64,000 nucleotides of DNA, taken from positions 7,355,001-7,419,000 of the forward strand of contig NC_092562.1 of assembly GCF_037975245.1 (NCBI RefSeq), written 5' to 3'. A program made the position numbers and the translations under genes. The notes beneath the pieces are model-generated. The model did not search any database. It was not told the DNA's origin and saw only the letters and a list, made by a program, of their open reading frames with translations. Numbering within the stretch: position 1 is the first letter of the stretch; each line of letters begins with the position of its first letter. Shown one piece after another: positions 12,301-24,300 of the stretch. Origin of the DNA: Apostichopus japonicus (Eukaryota > Echinodermata > Holothuroidea > Aspidochirotida > Stichopodidae).

Positions 12301-15300
12301 TTTGCATTTCCAGGTAGCCTCAGATGCAATTTGGTGCAATATAGCACACTTGAACACCCACTCCATTTTGTAAACTTAATTTTGTATTTTCACCAGGCCT
12401 TAGATGCAATTTGGTGCTCCAAATGAGTTTTTTTTTCTCATTTGAAAATGAAAAAGGGGTTTTCTGACTTGCGAAGCGGGGGGGCGGAATGATACTTCCG
12501 CCCCTCCACATTTTTCACTGGGGGGGCCTGGCGCCCCCCCAGCCCCCCCGGTTCCTACGCCCTTGATTTGCAGGAATATCAAGCACTCCACAAAGACAGA
12601 GAGCCAAAATGGTAAGTGGAATTGGACATCTGAGGGAATACCAAGATGTGACCCTCTGGCTGCCTTTCCACCCAAAAATATATACTGCCAGACATGACAG
12701 GCAGCTACAATAGTACTTCTGTTACTTTTTAAGTTGTTACTAAGCACAGGTTGACAACTTACTAAAGCTTACATCAGAATTCAAATATTGAGAGATATAC
12801 TTGAGAACTGGTTAAAACCCAAACTTCTCACAATTTGGACAGTTTATATGTACAAAATAATTCATCCCTCCCTCCCTCTTAGAAAGCTGCATGCAGAGCC
12901 CATGTATGTAAAACAAAGCTATTAAAGCTATTTTATTTGAAACATTATTTAACTCACCAATTTTCTCTTTGATTATGTTAGCAAAATCCATAATAGTATG
13001 CTCCTCTGAATTGCCCTAAATTTAATAATGAAAGAAATGTGATCATATACCTTTGATATGTAATTGGTCTATCAGAACAAAGTAAATTAGAGAGAATATA
13101 TCCACCTTTTCAATATATGTAAGAAGTGGAGCAGGTGCTGCATGTTATCATATCCTATCCAATATCGGATTAAAAGGGTATTTATGATGAGAACTGGAAG
13201 TTATTTAGTACAAATCAACATCCAAACAGTCACTTTCTGAGCCTTGATTCAAAGAAATTAACCTCCAGTAGAAGAATGAGAGAGAGCCTGAGTACTTACC
13301 AGATTGACAGGTGATGATATATTACTATTCATGAGGGCAATCATACCAGCCACAAGGTCACTGTATTAAAATAAATACAAACAAAAATATGAATAAACAT
13401 TAGTTAAGAGCAAGTTAACTATAACTACTGTACATGTTAAGATCAGGGTCAGTATATTTATTTAACAAATTCCAAAAGTAAATATCAATAAACATTAAAC
13501 AGATACAGGTTTACTGTGATATGAAATTATTTGTGGTGGCAAACAAGCCAGCAGCAAGGTCACATTATTTGCAAACTAGAAGCCAACAAGCTTTATGATA
13601 TACTGCTATGTTTTCTATGAAAACATATTTAAGGTAACACTACATACACATTTTTTAAGTTTTAACTGCAAATTTTGACTTTCACAAATAACAATAGGGT
13701 TACGGCAGTCACTACGGTGAATCTGCAATACTAATTATGAAATTCACTCATTTTTACTTTTGGAGTTATTCATGTTTATTATGACTTTGACTCCTGGCGA
13801 CCTCAATGACTTTTAGATTTTTCACAAAAACATTTCGCTGTACTCAGTAAGGTGGATGCAAAATTGTAAATGAAGTTCACTTAAGCTATTCTTTTGTAGT
13901 TACTGTTTTTACAAATCATATAAGCTTTTGCCCTCTGAAATGAAGAGGTATTCTTGTACCCATTAAGGTGGTTTGAACTTCATCCGAGCTAAACAGACAT
14001 AGATATATTGGTGATAAAAATTAAATGGGTTTATAGGCAGTTGGCCCACTTGGATTTATTTGCTTGTATCTTGACCACCAAAAAGGATCAGTGTGAAAAG
14101 AATACATTATGATCAGATAATTGGGCAAGTGAAGTGGTCAATTTCACTCAGGAATTACTTGCACCTTAAGCTGTAATTAATTAAAGGAAAAAAGAAAATT
14201 GAATTCATCACATGGGAATGAATGAGTGGAATATAATACAGTTCATTCCAATTATAAGTACTAATAATTCTTGAGAAGCCACAATTCTCCTGTTAGAAAA
14301 AGCATCAAATGCTACATATGCAAGGGTGAAATTAAGATTTTGAGGTCCAGGAGCCACTCTCTGGGAAAGGTGGCTCCTCACTCACAGGATGCTTGGTTGA
14401 CCTAGGTCCCACTTGGCAGGGACCAGGAGTCAGTTGTAATTTAAACAAAAAACATGTGTGTAGATTATACCTTGATCACAGGGGTGGGCTTGGTCAGACC
14501 ATGAATATCTACAAGAAAGACCAACTGAAAAGCCTGTCATGTAGGAGAGCCTATTCTTGAGCGACAACTTTTGAAAGAAATAAAAAAACAATAGCTATTT
14601 GGCGAGTGTAACTTTTGGTCTATTCACCCAAAAAAATTGACTTGTCACTAATTAATGCTACATTCTAGTCTCTGTAACTGTAATAGATGACACAAGATGT
14701 AACATCATTTCTTTCCAACTTATGCTAGTGTCATAAAACTTACTGGTTTATATATTTACGAGTGTCAAGCTTACCTGTCTCCTCACAACCTTAGCACCTC
14801 ATTCTACCATGTCTAGTATGCCCTGGTAATCTTTTAACACTGTGCACCCTCAGCGACCGGCTCCCCCGGTCGTTGCCCTTCCTTCTCATGACACCACTTC
14901 TCTTCCAAAATGGTCCCTGACGCGGCCTCGGGGGGTGGCGGGCAAACCCTGCCACTCGCCGAGCCCGCTGAGAAGAAAATCTTAAGCTAACAAAAGTTGC
15001 TGACACCTCCTGACGGGGGGAACCCACCCAAGAAGTCGGGGGGGGGGGCCCTCCGGATCTTCGTAGGCGTGCCTACCCCTAAGCTAACAGAGGCCTAATT
15101 GAAGAATTCGACAAAGTACCCCTTACTACCTTACATGGTAAACTGTTACCTTAGAATACCAAAGTAAGGAAAAGCACTCACCGATAAACAATGAGCTGTA
15201 GTCGAACCAGTGGATGGCGATGTCTATCGACAAGAATCGTGCGGAGTCGTGAGTCAGGTCGAACGACCGCTCCCCCGTCCGGCTGTGTCCCACCCCCCTC

Positions 15301-18300
15301 AGGGGAGGGTGGCAGGAAATGGAGACAGGTAAGCTCGTCACTCGTAAATATATAAACCAGTAAGTTTCATCATATTTACTTCGCTCCTCGCTTACCTGTC
15401 TCCACACAACCTTAGCACCGAGTGGCACTGCCCGATGGTGGGAGGCCCGAGTGGTGGGACCTAGAACCCCTGGAGCTCGCATCACCGAGCGACCAAATGC
15501 CAACTCGGCCTGTAGTGTGTCCGATAGGTAACAGGCGATGAAAGTGGTTGGAGTCTTCCAAGCTGCCGCCTTGAGAATGTCTTCTATTGGAATCCCTGCG
15601 AATAGGGCTGTAGAAGCTGCGACACCCCTGATGCCGTAGGCCCTTGGTCTGCCTGGTCCTGTTGCAAACGGGCAGATAGTTTCTACCAACCAGGGGACAA
15701 GGTAAGGTAAGGAGTAAGGCACTCGAGGGAGGATGAACAGGGATGTCAAAGTACCCCTGAGGTCTTCTGTTCTGTGGAGGTACCACTTCAGTGTCCTAAC
15801 GGGACACCATAGTCTGTCCTCGAATGAAGATGATCTTGATCCCTGAAATGAAGATGTCTCCCGGGAGGAAAGCCAGGACCTGGTTCTTGGCGATAAAGGA
15901 GTGGTCGGGAACCATCCTCACCCTATGGTTCTCGAACCGTATGTGGTTTCTCTTTGTAGAGAGGGAGTGAAGGCAACTCCTCCTCCTTGCCGAGACTAGG
16001 GCGATGAGGAACATCGTCTTTTTGGTGAGTACTACAAGGGATGCCTTTGCCATAGGCTCTTAAGGCGCCTTAGTCAAGGTGTGTAGTGTGGCTGAGAGTC
16101 CCCAAGAGGGGGTGAGGCGTCAGACTTGTGGGCGCCTATTTGCCATCCCCCTGATCATTTGGGCAATTTCTCTGTTGTTGCCTGGCGTGGAGCCGTTGGG
16201 GAAGCCCTGATGGATGGCGGCAATAGCCGAACAGTAATTCTTGATCGTCGAAACCGGCTTGCCTTCTTGAAATAATGTGAGCAGGAAGTCGGTGATCGAG
16301 GTTAGAGAGGCCTTGGTAGGCAGAGTCTGTCTTGTTCGGCACCATACTCCGAATCTCTATAGGCGGGATTCGTAAGTCGCCACGGTTGTTCTCCTTCTGG
16401 CATCGGCCGCCACCGCGGCAGCTTCCGAAAGTCCTCTCTGTCTGAGGGTAGACCTGACAATTTCCAGGCAACTAACTGTAGGCCCTTGATCTCTGGGTGA
16501 GCCAGCGTCCTCCATCTCTGTGACAACAGATGTGGTGTCCGGTAGGATCGCCGGCGTGTCTGTGAGGAGCTTGAGAATTTCCCCGAACCAGGGTCTGTGG
16601 GGCCAGAAGGGAGCCACTAGGATGAATTCCTCAGTACCTGGCTGATCATGCAAAGAGGGGGGAAGAGGTAAGCATCCAGTCCGTCCCATGACAGGGACAT
16701 GGCGTCTATGTGGAAGCCCTGCGGGTGGAACTGCCTGGAGCAAAGGTGGGCAGCCTGTTGTTGTCTTGTGATGCAAACAGGTCTATCAGCGGTCTGCCGA
16801 ACATGTGGAAAATCCTGTCGCATGTCCGTTGTGAGAGGGTCCACTCGTTGGGGTCGAGCTGTCCCCTGGACAGAGCATCGGCCATCACGTTCTCCTTTCC
16901 GGCTATATGAAAGGCTCGTAGGGCCATGCCGGATTCTGCGGCTGTGGTGAGGATCTCCCATGCCGGACGGCACAATCTCTGACCTGGTGCCACCCTGTCT
17001 GTTGATGTAGGCCACCACCGTCGTCTTGTCTGAGAAGATGGTGGTTAAAGTGCCCGTACTTGGGCGTGGAAGGACTCCAGAGCCTGTTTCACTGCCAGCA
17101 TCTCCAGGGTGTTGATGTGGTAGGACCGTTCCCTCAATGTCCAAGTTCCTCAAGCCGTACGGTTGCTCCAGTGAGCTCCCCATCCTGAGAGCAAGGCGTC
17201 AGTCGTCACTGAAGTCATTGGGGAGGTTGAGAGTGAAAGGAACTCCCTGGCTCCAGTATTCTGGTGTGTTCCACCATTGGAGGTGTACTGACCGTCTTGT
17301 ATACACTGTCGGCTGTTTCCGACTCCAAATTGCTTACTATCAGCCAGTCGTCGAGGTAGATGTATAGCACAACTCCCTTTTTTCTTAAGGAGACTGTGGC
17401 TCCCGCCACTCTGGTGAAGACCCTCGGGGCGGTGGATAGCCCGAACGGGAGTGCCCTGAAAAGGTAGTCTCGGCCGGCGTAATGGAAGGCTAAGAAGCGA
17501 CGATGGTCTTTGCTCATTCGGATGTGTAAGTAGGCGTCCTTTAAGTCTACAGTCGCCGCCCACATGCCCTTTCTGAGAAGGGGTAAGATAACGTTCAGGG
17601 TTTCCATGCGGCAGTGTTTTGTCCTGACAGTTTTGGTTGAGGGGCTTGAGGTTTAGGATGGGATGCCAGGTTCCGTCCTGTTTTGTGGTCAGAAAGAATG
17701 ACGACCAGAAGAGGGGTCTCGTCCCCTCCAGCACCTCTACAATTGCCCGCTTGGCCAGCAGGGCCGCAATCTCCCCCTCGAGAGCCAATTTTTGGACGGG
17801 GTTCGTGGGTGTTGGGGTTCGCCTTCCTCCGCCCCCGAAAGGCGGGCTGGAGGTGAATTCTATTTTGTATTGTTACGAGGGCCCATTCTAGCCTAACACT
17901 AGTCACTGTTGGTGAAAAACCTACTTTTATATATAGGAAGTATTTGAAATGGCCTACGTGACGAATCAATATTTGAGAAATTAGGTCGGGTTACCGTGTC
18001 AGAATGTTATTTATGTAATGAGCAATACCTGATTGTTCTGGTATATTCCTTATGATGACATGCTGGTCTCGGTTTCCCGTCGGTTTACCTGAAACCCTGT
18101 TGTACGCTGTGCTCGCATCTTCGTGGTTTCTCTGGAATGTTCCGCGAGATATGCATTGGACCAGTTTCGCGAGTTGTTTACCACACGGACGGCCTATAGA
18201 CTATTCCTGTGGAGGCTAGCACATTCCATAGCACCTGTGACCTATATTCTGATGACTGGAATGACGTCACATTGTAAACAATCTTATTGTATTTATTAAA

Positions 18301-21300
18301 GGACTTCCGGGAACGCAGAAACTGGGTCGAATTGTTACTCAGGTGTATCAAGAAAGATTCAGATGATTCTTGACATGGGGAATCGTATAAAAACCGGCCC
18401 CAGATCGGAAAGGATTCAGTTTCTGAACGATTACAACCGACGACACATAGTATACAATTCTACTATATATCGTCAGAGCTCAACTGCCAGTAGTTTCTGA
18501 GGGATTGAGATATCGATACCAAGATTGATTCTACACTTCCATTCAGAAGTTCGAAGAGGACTTTGCTGTGAAACTACAGTTTTCCAGTCATTATTTCGGA
18601 GGTGAAGAATTTCTGTCTCAGTTGAGGAAGTTCGTTACGCCAGGAGTAGGTGGCTATAAAGCTGATTTTGGACTGACTCTGGTGATATTTAGTCGGCGAG
18701 AAGTTCGACTTGTGCTTCACTTGATTGTGGCTGGAAGTCCGTCTTCTATTTTGGAGCATCGCCAGAAAGAAGGTGACTGCTGTTTCTGGGATCGCGAGAA
18801 ACTTGGTCAAGGCCCAGTGAATTTCGCGGTACAACGGACCGAGAAGCGTCATCGAGACACCAAGGTTGTGGCCGCTGCGGGATATTGCCGTTGGAAGAGA
18901 CCAGCATGTTTTAAAGTGTATCCTATCTTGTTAAGTTTGCGAGTAATTTACTATATATTTGTAATGACCACTTGTTGTTGTTGGTTCAAACTCCATTGTT
19001 CAATATAGTTTACGTTCTCATTCAAATTCTCTAGACTCGTCAATTTGTCTGTGTTCCTTCCAGAGACGAACCCAGGCTTGTGTCCCGTTAAAAATTACCC
19101 ACCTCAAAATTATCGGGACCTCTCGCATTCCAACGTAACAGTATCCATGTGTGATAGTATCCAACGCCCACTTGTCACTGTTGGAAGCTCCCGGTGAAAA
19201 GATCGTCGTCGAGGCACAGGAGGGATAGAATCCGAAACTGAGCTTCTACTGAGGGCCATCTGATGGATGAGACGACGTTTTCGCGTCAGGCTCTAGCCAA
19301 CTGAATCGCTACCCTAGCAAACTGGTCGTAGGCTAGTCGTACCAGAGGGCTCAACATGAGCAGAAGCTGTCCTGCCACGGGTCTTGTGACCTGTTTCTCG
19401 TCCTGGAGGAGTTGCTGATGGTAACGCATCAGGACTTCTGCCGTCAACATGAGTACGAGGTGAACTTCATGCCAGAACAGGCTGCCGTGTCTACATCAAC
19501 CAGTAAGTCGGCTTACGTTGGTTATGATTCTTGAAGACTTGGGAGGAAGAAGGTCCCTGGTCTGCCTGTAGTTTTTCCTTGGCCTCCTGGGGGATGGTTG
19601 GGCACTTGAACAGGTCCTTCCAGGCTTCTGTCACATCACAAAAATTACGATAGGAACTACAAAGATTGCTGCAAGTGTATCAGCCCGTAACATAGGAGCT
19701 GTTTTAGACTCAGAATTACGCATGATCCCCCATATTAACAGTGTTGTTAGGACGTGCTACTTATATCTCTGCCAGATATCATATATCCGCCCATTCCTGA
19801 CTCGTGATGCCACTGCTACATTGGTCAACGCTATCATCACGTCCTGTCTGGATTATGTAAATAGCCTGCTGTTTGGACTCCCCAACTTTACAACTCGCAA
19901 GCTGGAAATTGTTAAATAAAATGCTGCTCGTATAGTGTGTAAGAAAAGGAAAAGAGACCATGTCACACCACTACTGGAATCACTGCATACCAATAAACTA
20001 TCGAGTGAAGTTTAAAATTAACCTACTCACCTACAAAGCTTTGCACGGTCTCGCCCCCTGCTACCTGTCTTGTCTCCTTACACCGTACAAACCTAGCAGA
20101 ACCCTACGGTCATCATCACAAGAATTGCTCAAGGAGAAGAGAACAAGATGCAAGACCGGAGACAGAGCCTTCTCAGTCAGCGCTCCCAGATTATGGAACG
20201 CCTTACCGCCTCTGTGCGTGTATGCAGTTCTCTTAACACTTTTAAAACTGCTTTGAAAACATATTATTTTAGACTCGCTTTTACTGTGTAATTGACTGTG
20301 TTTTAACTTTTATTACGCATAGATACTACGTTTAGAACTACTTACTTAATTCTTAACATTTCTTTAAAAGAAAAAGAAAAAAAATGGGTATTTATTTACT
20401 ACGTTTAGGGTTCTATTTTTTATCGTTTAGTATTGGGTGTTTATTACTATCTGTTTTAGGCTTTTACAATAATTGTCTTACTGTACTATAGTTTCTCATA
20501 CCTATTTATATTTAAACATAGGCTATGATTTAATCTATTTTACTATTTACATACTTCTGAAATTGTTTTGGATTATGTGCGTTTTAGTTTTTAGTATCGT
20601 TTAGTACGAGTGTGTTTTTCCTATTGTTGCTTTTGGCTTTTACATTTTTTTTTGCCTTATTGGTTCTATATATTTAATATTTCGGTTTTTGTTACTATTT
20701 GTTTTTAGGTTTTACATTTGTAAAGCGCTTTGAGCAGCTTTGCTGATTATGCGCTATATAAATTTTACTTATTAGTATTCTTGTTATTCGTCTGGAACTC
20801 TGACGGCCCGTTCCGCCTTTGCTGGAAACGCCGTCCACCGGCGCTTTTCTGCGATAGATTCAAACCTGTCGTAGCAGGAAGCGTCCACCGGCATAGTGGA
20901 CTTTGGGCGGGACGGAGCTTCCCCTGTTGATGTCAATTTTGAGACACAAGCTGGGCGTTGTGGTTCCTCGAACCCCAAGTGTCTCCGGAAGATCTCTGCA
21001 GCTCGAGCTGTCAGTTCCGAGGGCAACACTCCTCCCGATATAGGAGCCTCCTCCTCCTCTGGGAAGTGGGAGTAGCCATCCTCTGTAACTCCGAAGTCTA
21101 TAGGGTCGACCTTGTCATCTAGGCCGGACAGGTTGACCAACGCTCTGCAATCAATAACGTCCTCACCAGGGAACAAATCAGGTTCTATTCTTTGATCTGG
21201 GATAGATCGTGGTGTCGCAGCCGGGCTGGCCGTGGGTCGCAATCGTTCCTCGGCACCGACGTCTGTGTTTGGTGCCTGTCTTTGTCGTTCCCCTTCTAGC

Positions 21301-24300
21301 AGGGGACGGAGAAGGCCTGTCAACAAGCCATCCAAGCTGGCTCTTCCTCTTGTTGCGGTCCTGGGGACCGACGTCTCCTCTTGGATTTCCGAAAACCGTC
21401 GTCGGAAGAGGGCGAGGGCTCGTCTGAAATGGAGATAAGTGTTTCTCCCTTCGCCGTGGGGACCTCGTTTGGGACCGGTTCTCTTTCCGGATTGGGCCCT
21501 TGCCCCTGCTTCCCCATTCTGGGGACCCAGCAGTTGTCAAACTCTTCGGCTCCCGGCTTCGGGACCAATTTAGGATCCGGTTGGGAGATCTTCGGACCGA
21601 GCTTCTGCCCCTGCTCCCCCCGTTCTGGGGACCCAGCAGTCGTAGATCTCATTGGTTCTTGGCTCCGGGACTGGCTCTGGATCCGTCTTGGAGACCTACG
21701 GACGGGGGTCCTGCCCCTGCTACCCCGGTCTGGGGACCAAGAAGTTGACTGTAGCTCCAGTTACCGGCTTCGGGACCGGTCTCGGATCTGGAGTGGACCT
21801 TCGGTTCCGGACTCCCTCTGGGGTCTCGCCAGAGCCCACCTCTGTGCGCGCACCATGCCGGGTGCCGCTCTCTGCGACCTGGACGGTCTGTCCGATCCGG
21901 TCGGGATAGATTTCCTCATGGGCTTTTTCTTGGGCGGAGCCTTGCCCTTGCCTTTTCCCTTGGTCATATCAGATCCGGACGACGCCGGGACCTTGGGGGG
22001 CACAATCTCTCTCGTCTCTCTCTCCTCTTTCTCTCTCCTCCGGCCCTCTCTTGGCCTCTCCACTCCATCTCCCACCACATCTCTCCGGCCGGATAGTGAG
22101 AAATTATCCGGTTCCGGCCGGATATTTTTCAAAATCCGGCCGGATATTTCTCAAAATCTGCCCGGATCTTTTTCAAAATCTGGCCTGAATTATTCCTTAA
22201 ATAGTGTTCATATTAACTTAAATCAATGTAACCTATTTCCAAATATTAATAAAAACATTCAAAGTAAGGAAAAATTAGGTTTAAAATGTTTAATTTAATT
22301 TTCTCAATGGTCTGACCCACTGTTTCTAAAGATCAACCAAAATAATACAACTACTGTAATAATATGAAGCTATATACAACAAATACAGTTTGCAGTGAAA
22401 TCATTTCTTGCAGCCTTCATCAGTTTAATATTGTGCAGTTAAAATAGACCATTCATATACTTATCAGTCAAAATACTGTTCCATTGAATCTTTACTTTCC
22501 CATTATTGTTGGCATTCATGTTTTCTCTGAATTTTTATGTGTGAAACAATCTCTTAAATATGGTCAGAGAGAAACACTTGCATGAAATGAAATGTCCAAA
22601 ATCCAAACATGTGCATTAGGGCCTTAAGAAGTCAAAACAATGGATCTTTTTGTGGACCACTACAGTCCATTTCCTGTCTAGAAAGCTGTCAATTGTTACT
22701 CATTGTTTGTGGTCATGGCAATATGCAAATTGTAATCTTGTCACTTTTATAAATAGATGAAGCAATGGACTAGAAGAGTTTCCACCAAATGGGGTGCCAG
22801 TCACAGAAAAAACAGTATCTAATTTTCTCACAGAAAGAGATATCTCTTGTCACCATGAAAGTTCCTAAAAGTTCATGAAAAACATAAATCATTAAGTGTT
22901 CTAATGAACATTTAATTCCATTTTAAAGGAAAGATAAAAGATAGATAAGAAGTTTCTTCCACTTCTGGAAAGATGCAATGCTTTTTCTTTTTTTTTACAG
23001 ATAATATTGCAGTGTAAAAATTTGTTACCAAATAATGAATAATAAAAGACAATTCTAAATCCTGATAGTATGTATGTATATATTAGATCCTCCTGCAAGC
23101 AGGAACTCGCGAAGAAGCCTCATTGGCTTATCAAGGCCGCAAGCTGACTGAAGTCAGTCTCTTACATTCATCTTTAACGTCCATGATTATGAATTGTTAA
23201 TTGTCAACAACTCTGTAACTGGACGACATACATTAATCTGGGAGTGACTCGAACCGGGGACCTTATGATTGAAAGGCACCGGCGTTAACCACTGAGCTAA
23301 CACTAGTAGTGTTACTACAACAATAGTAGTGTTACTACAACAATTAAATAATCTTTTTATTCAGTATAAAGTATGAGATTTTGTGAAATGTAGCTTCCCG
23401 TTTAAAAACAAACTTCATAGGTAGTATGCAGTATTTTTCCAGCAAACAATTTTACATACTATATCAAGCTTGTCAACAATTATTTTGTAGTTATTTTATT
23501 AAAGAATGTAGATTACACCACTTCAAGTCATATTTAATCTCATAAATGGGGTCTTAATTTCACCTTCTTTATAATATGCGTATACCTCACCTAAGATTTG
23601 CTCCTTGTTTCATACTTCTACTTCTTATTAATGATTTTTTTTTGTGTAATGAAAAAATCCGGTTCCGGCCGGATTTTATCCGGCCGGATTTCATGTACTA
23701 TCCGGCAAAATCCGGTTCCAGCCGGATCCAAAAATTTGGATCCGGTGCATCCCTACTGTTAAAGACTGTAAACGTTCTGAAATCCCAAAGGATGTACAGC
23801 AGGGTTGTCCAACCTTTTGCAGAGGAGGGCCACATGGAATGATTATGATGAAGGAGGGGGCCGCATGAACCCTACGCTTGAATTTTTCGCCGAAGCCCAA
23901 GGCAACAAAATGTGAGCACTGCGCGCGGAGCACACTGATTTATTTTCCTTCCTGATAAAACAGATGAATAAAGTCCAGCCCCCCCCCCCCCGCCGCTGAG
24001 AGAGTGTCACACAAACTGACCTGTATGCAGTTTTTTGGACCCAGAAGGTTCGAATGATTGATTATATAGCTTCAAATTGTTATCAATAAATCTGCTTACT
24101 AAAATTTCGCACCGCAGAGCATCTCTGGCGGGCCGGATGCAACCCTGCGGCTGGCCGGACTGTGGCCCGCGGGCCGTAGGTTGGACAACCCTGATGTATA
24201 GTAAGGTAAAAATCCAATGTACTCCGGGAAATTTTGGTAAGATTTTGTATCCACTACGAAAACGCATATGTAAACACTTTGGATCGTAGAATGAGAAGGG

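Larger units (their letters stand above)
22083..23758. mobile_element. hAT-like non-autonomous element with CCGGCCGGAT subterminal repeats
   Basis: The right end reads GGATCCGGTGCATCCCTACTG, whose complement CAGTAGGGATGCACCGG is a typical hAT tip. CCGGCCGGAT and CCGGTTCC words cluster near both edges (22085-22150 and 23655-23740). The left tip seems lost, so no target duplication can be checked. It sits in the DIRS A leader and carries a tRNA-derived SINE. Confidence 0.65.

Noticed and set aside
18568-19008. 146-residue plus-strand frame
   Set aside because: It lies wholly inside the solo LTR, has no domain, and ends in hydrophobic low-information sequence. Treated as chance.
21381-22298. 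305-residue plus-strand open frame
   Set aside because: It lies antisense to the DIRS A gag, crosses into the hAT-like insertion, and is low-complexity (Gly/Leu/Pro/Ser repeats). The minus strand carries the recognisable DIRS ORF1 peptides.
23221-23300. Possible functional tRNA gene
   Set aside because: Box A and box B are present but the acceptor stem and anticodon loop do not form. A SINE body and simple tail follow.
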